NCBI GenBank assembly: GCA_002197995.1
Contig: NGZR01000002.1
Span: forward strand, 2,852,001-2,916,000
Length of the DNA stretch: 64,000 bases
Source of the DNA: Gaeumannomyces sp. JS-464
Taxonomy: Eukaryota > Ascomycota > Sordariomycetes > Magnaporthales > Magnaporthaceae
Reading direction: 5' to 3'
In this document: one piece after another, positions 57,201-64,000 of the stretch
Numbering within the stretch: position 1 is the first letter of the stretch
Layout: every line of letters begins with the position of its first letter
Translations under genes and position numbers: made by a program
Notes under the pieces: model-generated
What the model saw: the letters and a program-made list of their open reading frames with translations, nothing else
Told to the model about the DNA's origin: nothing
Databases searched by the model: none

Positions 57201-60086
57201 CTTCTTCCTAAACGGTATCTTGTCCGTCTCAGCTGCCTGTTTTTCCGTGTCATCTCTTGGGGTTTGCTCATCTCCCCTCTGGATGCCCAAGTTCGGTTCC
57301 GAAAAGTGACCGCCTGCCTGCGCTTTTTTGGCCCATCCGCCCTCGTCTCGATTTGAATAGCACTGCCGTAGCCTGTAATGAAGAGCCCAGAACGATCTGA
57401 ATCTCTGTCAGCAACATCTCCATTGCCTGTCTTATGCGGCTGATGATTGCCGGGGCTGGATCCATCCCGCTGTGGCGTTCTCACCATGGCTGCCACAGCG
57501 GAGGGGCCGCGAAGAGGTGAGGGCGTGCGGCTCTTTCTCTGTGTTCCTTGCTCCCTTGGCCCCTGAGCCCACCCCAAGGCAGGCTCGCATGGGGGGTTCA
57601 TACAAACGTCCAACCGACTGACCGCTCCTCCATGCGGCCTCCTACATGGTGTTGCTGGCACGGGGAAGGAGATCGGAGCCTCAATGCTCCGAGCCTCTTC
57701 CATGTACATGAGGTTTCGAGGGATGGCCACGCGAGGAGACCTTCAGCCACCTGCTGCGATGCCATCCTGCAACGCTAAAAAAACAGCAAAACCAGCCACA
57801 ATGTTGCGTATCCCAAGTCTAGGAGCGACGGGCGCCACAGTTCATGTCCATATGTCAAGACCACTCCCCGCGGGCATCGTAGTTATGAGATGACCTTCGG
57901 GTGCTTCGTCGTGACCGAGATGTCTTCATCATCCCACCGGTCGTTGGGCAGGGTGGGAGTACACCCTCATGGGGCTTTCCCAGCCACGGTTTGATGCCAT
58001 CATGGAAGCACGCGCTCCTTATTCGTGCCTGGCGTCTGACTATTGAGGGTTTGCGAGATGACGCACGGCCAATCAATGAGACTCTCGCCGTTTCCTGGCG
58101 AGAAGCCCCCATTTAGGAGTCGTCCATGCGGTCACACAAACAGGCATGGCGCTGTAGAGGAGAGCAGATACAGTGGATAGAAAGTTTTCTCCACGCACCC
58201 CTTCTCCCATCTCCGCCCCGTGCTGCTGTTGGTATTCTGCCCATCCACCTGGGCCGGGGCAAGACACCGTCGTCGGGCCCCTGACGTCTGCTCTCGCCTA
58301 CAAGCCCCCATCTTTCGTAGTCTGACCAGATTCGCCAGAGAATCTGATAGAAGGTGGCTCATGCTGGCGTGTGCGACGGTGAGAACTGCTTCGTGCCTTG
58401 TGTTGCGCCGTAGGGGGGTCGTCTAGGCAGCGATACGGCCAGGTTGTCAGTGTATGCCTCCCTCCTCACAGCTCCCACTCAGTGACGCGGGTGAATGGTG
58501 AGTCCTGTCCGCCGAAAGGATCTGTTTATTGTATGCGCTAAGCAGATTTTGTGGCTCGTTGTAACATTCTCAAGAGACTCTCCGGCCAGAAGCAAGGGCA
58601 GCCCGGGCCACAGCGTACCTCCCCAAGGCCACCTGCGGCCGAGTGTCATGCGCACGTCGGCGGCCGTAGCCTATACCCGCGACGCCATCTCTCTGGGCGG
58701 CGTAGGGGTGGCTCTTGATAGCCCGTGGACGTCGACGGCTACGTCTAGCCCCTCTGATAATAGACACGAGACTCGTTGAGAGTGGCCAACCATGCCTCAT
58801 CCGTGCTGCTACGGCCACTCCCTCCCCCACCTCCTGGCTCTCTGCCTCCTCCGTGCATCCAGTGCCCAACAGACATCATGGCCGGGGATCCAACCAGAGT
58901 CCCGGCGGGGCAGCCCCAACCTCCGGTGTGAAGGGGCGTGTGCGTCGCCCAGGAGCACACAAAACATCCCTCCCCAGTGCTTGCGCTTGCTCATTGGCCT
59001 GACATCTGCCGTTCTCCCACGCTGTCCTTCCAGTCTAGCCTCTGTGCCTGCCCCCTCTTTCTCTCCATCCACTCCCGTCCGTTGCCGCCGTTCTTCCCCT
59101 CTTCCGTCGCCCCCAACGCCATCTATCCTCCATCCACCACGACTGCAGCTCCAGTGACATCGCTCTGATACACGCCACAGACTTCACCTCCTCCTTTGCC
59201 TCGGGGACGTCCCCTGGCCACCCCCACTCCCCGCGCACGAGCTCTCTTGCAGCCCCTCCCCCTTTTCATCTCACCCGTAACTAGACGTGCATGCTCTCCA
59301 CGCCCCCTCCATGATACACGGAGCCCGGAGAGAGAGATAGAGAGAGAGAGAGAGAGGAGGGAGACGCTGCGTCTGCCCTGCATGAGGGGTGGCGGGGCAT
59401 GTGCCGCCGCTTCGCGTCACGACCCGGCCGAACAGGCAGAAGCAAAAGCCCTTTCCCCTCTCCACCCAAGGTCTGCCGCCGCCGCCGCCGCCGGGTGTGT
59501 CTCCGCGGCCAGCTCCTGTTTGCCGGCTCGATCATCGTACGAGTGTAGATCCATCCATGTCCGTCTTCCCCTTTCACGCCAGAAGGATTCATGTGCTCGG
59601 CAGGCGTGGCAGGCGTGGCGGCATGGCATCGCCAGGGCCCTGGCCGTCCGAGTTGATGTTGCCAGAATAGAATGCTGTTTATTTGCCACCGGGCGTGGCT
59701 CCTTTGGATGTCACTCGAGGCATCCCCAAGCGCTTTCTTGGTCTATCCGCGCGGCAACCCCATGAGGAGAATAGGGCCGAATATCAAGAGGCCGGGAAGC
59801 TGACCCGTTTTGGCCTTTTGACCGGGACCGGAGTCGGCGACCGGCGGTCCCTTCTCCCGTCCCAGGACACAGTGTAAAGACCTAGTCACCTTGGACAATG
59901 GGCTGCAAGAGCTTTCGACATTGCCAGAAACGGCTCCATCTAACGCCGAAAGGAGAGAGCCGGGAATGCTGTTCAAGAAGGGACGATGTGAGAGGGCGGG
60001 TGGAACTGGAGGGAGCACATGCTGGGATCAACCCAGCCGCCGCGTCTCTATGCTATCGTTACACCCCCCACGTAGACCGCCCTCTC

Positions 60087-60759
60087 CTAATCCAGCGGCC
60101 CCTCATAGTATCGCCGCCTCTCTTCGGGCGACAAGATCGCGTGGGGCCCGGTGCAGTTCACGCTCGGAGGGAGGTCCTTCTTCTTCAGGTAGGCCGTCTT
60201 GAGCCTCCCGTCTCTCCTTCGCTTCCAGTCGTTCAGCCCCACCTGCAGGTCGACCACGCCGAGGTGCTTTGCGTCCTTCACCCTGTCGTCCTGCGGCCCA
60301 ACGTCGTGGGATTCTCGACCCAGACCTCGGTCTCCTGCTTGTCCATGAACAGGTTCCAGCGGTCCTCGTGGTCGGAGTAGGGTGGGGGGACCTCGAAGAC
60401 GTAGCATTGGTCAAGCTCGACTGGGGAGGAGGGAGGGAGGGGGAGTTATTTGGCCACTGTGATCAGAAAGATACATGCATGTGGCATGCAAGGCCCCTCT
60501 CGCTACAGCCACAAAAATGTCGTATAGGGTTACCAAGAAAAGGGGAAATTATCTCACCGTCAGGGGGACTGTATTCGTCGATTTCAACGTCGCCCACGTC
60601 CGGGTAGATGAGTATGTACCGGATATCATCAAGCGCCTCCCAAGCGGCGTTGCGGGCCGCGTTACGCGCCTCGACTTTCTCCAGGTATTCTGCCGTACCC
60701 GGCGAGTCTGGCGGGGACGGGGGTATGGAGGGTAGATTGGGGGAATCTGGTTCCGACAT
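60087..60759 (-). CDS. small conserved-looking hypothetical protein
   Basis: Exon 1 60759-60558 starts MSEPDSPNLPSIPPSPPDSP, then a helical Ala/Glu-rich part (YLEKVEARNAARNAAWEALD) and DIRYILIYPDVGDVEIDEY. A 137-bp phase-1 intron (60421-60557, GTGAGA...CCCAG) leads to exon 2 60420-60087: CYVFEVPPPYSDHEDRWNLF, MDKQETEVWVEN, then KHLGVVDLQVGLNDWKRR and a C terminus ending RRYYEGPLD. Exon 2 needs one missing base near 60300-60312 to stay open, exactly what its length requires. About 178 residues, no signal peptide or membrane segment. I do not recognise the family. Good exon phasing and sensible composition support a real gene. Confidence 0.7.
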
Positions 60760-61445
60760 GGTTCCTGTGCCTGGGGTGAGTTGTGTTGAGTCTAGTGTAG
60801 CATAATATCCCCCAAGCCGTGGGAGAGAGGTATATCTGATCGAGATTTATATAGGTTCGTGGCAGGCAAGGAATATACGAGGCTGGAAATGTCAATGGTA
60901 TCCGAAGTTCCAGTAAATATCGGCAGTTTACTAAAGACTTTTGCTCGGCATGTTTGCTTGTCATATCTGCTTCGGATTCGCTGATAGCCATTTGCCGCGG
61001 TGGTGTCCTGCCACTCCATAGGCACATCGTCGATGGTTTCATTGTAGCCGCAATACCTTTGGCAACTCTTACCAGCGGGCCACTCTTGAATGGGGTTCGA
61101 ATTGTTTATCGAGGTGGGAGACTATCGAGATGGAAAGGGATCGACATTCACAGAGATTCCATCCCCAAAGCCCCATCAGTCAAGTGCAGAGCTGTGACGT
61201 GTGACATCTGGTGTGCTCGACTCGGCGATTTCCCCACCCCAACTCTAATTCTAGGCCTGGTCCCTGGCGACTTCCCTGTTAAATCTCGCGTGCTGCTTGC
61301 TACCGAGCAACTTGGCGCCGGGGACGGACGGTTAGCATCAATTTTGCAGACAAGTTTACCACCCGTCTGGATCAACCTTACATCTCAACGCATCAAACCC
61401 CGTCTTCCTTCCGCTCCCGGTTCCATGGACGCCCGCCCACCCAGC
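60760..61445. other. intergenic region
   Basis: About 690 bp containing the promoter of the small hypothetical gene and the 3' end of the Cys-rich gene, both on the minus strand. No other feature seen. Confidence 0.4.
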
Positions 61446-61742
61446 TTACATGACGTTGCAGGAAACGTCGACGCCCGGGTCGCGCCTCCCGGCGCCCATA
61501 CCCCAGCGCAGGCCGTTCTCGACGCGGATGACCATGCGCACCATGTTGCGGTCGTAGCGGCCCTTGAGGTCGTGCTTGGGGCAGCAGAGCTTGGTGGCCT
61601 TGAAGTAGGGCGGCGCCTCCTTGGGGATGCCGTTGAAGAAGAAGGGGCAGGTACTGAAGCCGTAGCCCGGCCAGCACGGCTGCGTCACCGCCGTCCACTT
61701 GCAGCCGCACGTTGGGTCCTTGAAGAAGGCCGTCTGGCACAT
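61446..61742 (-). CDS. small Cys-rich protein (98 aa), no signal peptide
   Basis: Single exon, ATG at 61742, stop at 61446. It begins MCQTAFFKDPTCGCKW and has eight Cys (2, 12, 14, 23, 32, 53, 54, 95) in CGC, TCP and LCCPKHDL contexts, then a basic segment (LKGRYDRNMVRMVIRVENGL). The Cys spacing and lack of a secretion signal suggest an intracellular metal-binding or disulphide-rich mini-protein of a kind common and uncharacterised in fungi; it is not an obvious effector. Codon composition and the compact frame support it, but no family name can be given. The 5' flank is T/C-rich on the coding strand. Confidence 0.65.
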   Translation of the reverse strand: MCQTAFFKDPTCGCKWTAVTQPCWPGYGFSTCPFFFNGIPKEAPPYFKATKLCCPKHDLKGRYDRNMVRMVIRVENGLRWGMGAGRRDPGVDVSCNVM

Positions 61743-62711
61743 GGTGACTATTTTTTTTTTGCCTGTCTTTTGGTTTTGGGGTTGGGTGGATGACTGTGAG
61801 GGTTGGGTGAGAGACGCGGCGGTGCAGCTGTGAATATTCCGTGATTTCTTCAGTTGATGTTCAGGTTTGATTGTCGGGTTTTTGACAGTTGGACGGCCCA
61901 AGGAATGCAAGGTTTCAATTGGATTGTCGTCCAAAAGGCAGCCGAGTGGTTCAAGGCGTTGGATGCTTGAAGGCCACTTCCTTGTCGGCGGGATCGTGGA
62001 TGTTCTGCATGTGGATTTTGAGAGGCGGAAAAAATCTGGGTTTGTTTTGTTTGTGTGTTTGGGTGCGGCTGCTGTCTGCCCTCTTGGCGCTGTCTGGGGA
62101 AATAGGAAAGAAAAGGTTGAGGTGGACGGAGACGGGGAGAAGCTCGGGCTGTTAAAAGAAATCTGAAGGGCGGGTGAAAAGGGGGTCAGTGAGTGACGCG
62201 GCTGTGTCCGCCTCGACCAGGAAGGCCAGCCTTGCTTGCACGTCGGGATCCCGACTTGCAATCGCCGCGTGCCCCGTTTTGGATTCACCAGCACGAACAG
62301 ATCTTGGCGTCTGAAACCGCGAGCAGTTAGGTACGTCTTTTTTGGAATTGCGCAAACCGGCCAGCTCCATGTTGGAGGCCGCCGACCTGAAACTCGCGCG
62401 CACATGGACAGACAACATATGATAATAACGTAGGCACAAGTAGAGTCCACACATCGGCCAGCCCGCGCATGGGGAGCCCCCCTGGCAAGCACAGAAAGAA
62501 TAAACTCGAGCCGAATATGATAGACCTTGCCAAGGCGTTGTAATGAAGCCGGCGCCGTCAACGCCCCAGCCATAAACGAATAGGTAATCTCTATATCGCT
62601 TGCTAAACGACAGACCCGGGGCCCAGAACTGCCCGTTATATGATTTGATGCTGACCACCGTCACCTAAGCCGTGCCGACGACGACCCGGCTCACCACCCA
62701 CTGCACGTTTT
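61743..62711. other. intergenic region
   Basis: About 970 bp upstream of the Cys-rich gene and downstream of the channel gene. A T-run at 61752-61760 lies just before the Cys-rich start. The plus-strand frame at 61867-62166 has no domain and is probably chance. Confidence 0.4.
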
Positions 62712-64000
62712 CTACTCGTCCAGCTGGGTCCGATCCAGGTCCTTCGGCGTGCCCGTCCTGCCGGCAGCCACCATCTCCTCGGCCGTCTCCGACGACGAGT
62801 CCCCACAGAGCCGCGACAGCATGTCTTCGATGCGCGATATGGACTCCTCGAGCGAGTCGAGCCGCTCCGTGATGGCTGTCATCTCGTCCGACCCGGAGAT
62901 GGCGCGCAGCTGCTGCACCAGGAACGGGTCGATGCTGTCCCGCCGGCCCAGCGGCCGGGGCGACCGCTTGTCCGGGTCGCGCCCGCGCGCCTGGTCCCGG
63001 TTCTGGCTCTGGCCCGGGCTCTGCCCCTGCCCCTGCCCCTGCCCCTGCCCCTGCGCTGCCTGCTGGCCGTCCGCCGTGGCCGGGCTCACCGTGCCGCCAG
63101 AGCTCTGGGCCGCGACGCCCAGCTTCTGGCTGCTCGAGCCTGACGCTGCGCCGGAGCCGTTCGAGTGGTTCATCTGGCGCGTGAACTGCCGGCGGATGAG
63201 GTGCCGCGTCAGGTCGTCGTCGACGGCGATTTCGTCGCGAACGCTGCGCGGCGGCTGGATCTCGAACACGTCCTGGATGTCGCCGTGCGCCGTGATGTGC
63301 CACCAGTCCCAGGACCACTGCCAGGGCCACGAGTTCGAGGGCTGCTGCGCCGTGCCTGGTCTCAGCGACTCGGAGTCCAGGCCCGTGTTCGTTCCGCCGC
63401 CGCTGTTGCCGTCCTCGTTTGGCCAGAGGAACCACCGCTCGACTAGTGCGATGCCGAGGAGCAAGGGGAGATTGAGGGTGCGCACGCTGGCCACGTGGAT
63501 CGTGTGGAACTTGCGCGGCGACACGATCCACTTGAGTGGGAGCAGGACGAGCATGGCGATGATGTTGAATGGTGGCTGGTACGCAAAAATGGCGTCTGCC
63601 TTGACCCCCTCGAGTGTCAGCACCGCATGGCGATACTGGATCTCGGCTGTCGCGTTTTGGACAACTATTTTCGGTCAGCTCAATGCCCCAAAAGGCGAGA
63701 TGACGCTGAAATAACACTTACTGGTACTAAAGGTATTCGAAAGCATCGAGACGAGAATGGTCAGGAAGAGCGTATTGCCTGTTATCCGCACACGGTTAGA
63801 TCGATATTCTCAATTGGCTAAAAGGGGATCCGGAGAGGTGCTCATAGCTTGCGTACCCAAAAACGTAAAGGCCACCATAAGGCTAGGGCCGAGAAGCCAG
63901 TGGAAGTCGACGGAGCGATGAATGCCTGTGCCGTCGAGCCCGAACCAGATCCAGAGCATCCACTCAGCTATCGTCACGGGCTCGTAGCGGTTGTCGCCCA
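62712..64000 (-). CDS. yvc1: Yvc1-type vacuolar TRP cation channel, C-terminal part (5' truncated by window)
   Basis: Fungal TRPY channel, a Ca2+-releasing cation channel of the vacuolar membrane. Exons 64000-63857, 63778-63722 and 63664-62712; introns of 78 and 57 bp; all phase 1 and consistent. Exon one covers the end of the pore region (IAEWMLWIWFGLDG, HWLLGPSLMVAFTFLG); next TLFLTILVSMLSNTFSTI, the last pore-domain helix, then QNATAEIQYRHAVLTLEG, QPPFNIIAMLVLLPLKWIV and SVRTLNLPLLLGIALVERWF. The cytosolic tail has a GQGQGQGQGQ stretch from a six-base repeat (63022-63052) and a C-terminal coiled coil (ITERLDSLEESISRIEDMLS). No frame break in over 1.1 kb. Stop at 62712. The N-terminal domain and first helices lie beyond 64000. 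Confidence 0.88.
63022..63052. repeat. CCCTGC hexanucleotide repeat inside the YVC1 CDS
   Basis: Five near-perfect units of CCCCTG on the plus strand, coding for Gln-Gly repeats in the cytosolic tail. In frame (period 6), so length changes would be tolerated. Confidence 0.85.

Larger units (their letters stand above)
43190..60086. other. 16.9-kb gene-less 5' flank of the FlbC-like gene
   Basis: The largest region without a recognisable gene. Open frames of 60-240 codons on both strands lack domains, exon structure or plausible composition. The plus strand has long T-runs at 51185-51207 (23) and 53658-53680 (23), shorter poly-A/T near 45097, 50275 and 52166, GA repeats at 59326-59356, and most of the ACCTAGGT-type motifs (46285, 47380, 47805, 51008, 51668, 51968, 54348, 56615). 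A TATATA element at about 43489-43500 lies some 300 bp upstream of the FlbC-like start codon. No RNA gene or transposon identified. It may carry regulatory sequence, long non-coding RNAs or unrecognised lineage-specific genes. Confidence 0.55.

Noticed and set aside
57008..57730. 240-codon minus-strand frame, Arg-rich
   Set aside because: The longest frame in the 43-60 kb interval, but its composition fits the antisense of GC-rich non-coding DNA; no motif or exon structure.
32075..60086. Transposable elements or their RIP-mutated remains
   Set aside because: No transposase or reverse-transcriptase motifs, long terminal or inverted repeats, and no AT-rich TpA-biased blocks expected of RIP were seen.
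1..64000. tRNA, 5S rRNA or other structured RNA genes
   Set aside because: Scanning by eye for B-box-like TTCGAAT/TTCGAAC contexts gave only isolated matches without a cloverleaf; a covariance-model search would be needed.

Overview
This is nuclear DNA of a filamentous ascomycete (Pezizomycotina, probably Sordariomycetes). Genes carry short GT-AG introns (57-137 bp). The recognisable products are fungal: a questin-oxidase-like enzyme, a SesB-type hydrolase fused to NACHT, an FlbC-like conidiation regulator and a vacuolar TRP (Yvc1) channel. The placement is inferred from gene content only.

Layout. 1-15 kb is gene-dense: the 3' end of a membrane protein gene (+), a patatin-like lipase (-), a questin-oxidase-like gene (+), the checkpoint clamp loader RAD17 (+), a hydrolase-NACHT NLR-like gene (-) and an aminoglycoside-phosphotransferase-fold kinase gene (-). 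From 16.7 to 60 kb only four genes are recognisable, all on the minus strand: a RING-finger protein (16.7-19.5), APC2 (28.8-32.1), an FlbC-like zinc-finger factor (41.6-43.2) and a small unknown gene (60.1-60.8). The first three have 5' flanks of about 9.3, 9.6 and 16.9 kb. These flanks are filled with homopolymer A/T runs, microsatellites and a recurring ACCTAGGT-type palindrome. The right end holds a small Cys-rich protein gene (-) and the 3' half of a YVC1-type channel gene (-).

A striking property is that most conserved genes (patatin, questin oxidase, RAD17, NACHT, kinase, APC2, FlbC-like, small unknown) can be read as their families only if the reading frame is changed, usually by one missing base and often at a homopolymer. 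APC2 is normally essential, so sequence error is the simplest explanation, although true decay of the NACHT gene is possible. RING, YVC1 and the two smallest intact genes read cleanly. Functionally the genes are a mixture (cell-cycle ubiquitin ligase, DNA-damage checkpoint, development, ion transport, NLR-type defence) with no evident operon or biosynthetic cluster. The most unusual objects are the NLR-like protein with a 24-residue repeat tail and the very long repeat-rich intergenic regions.
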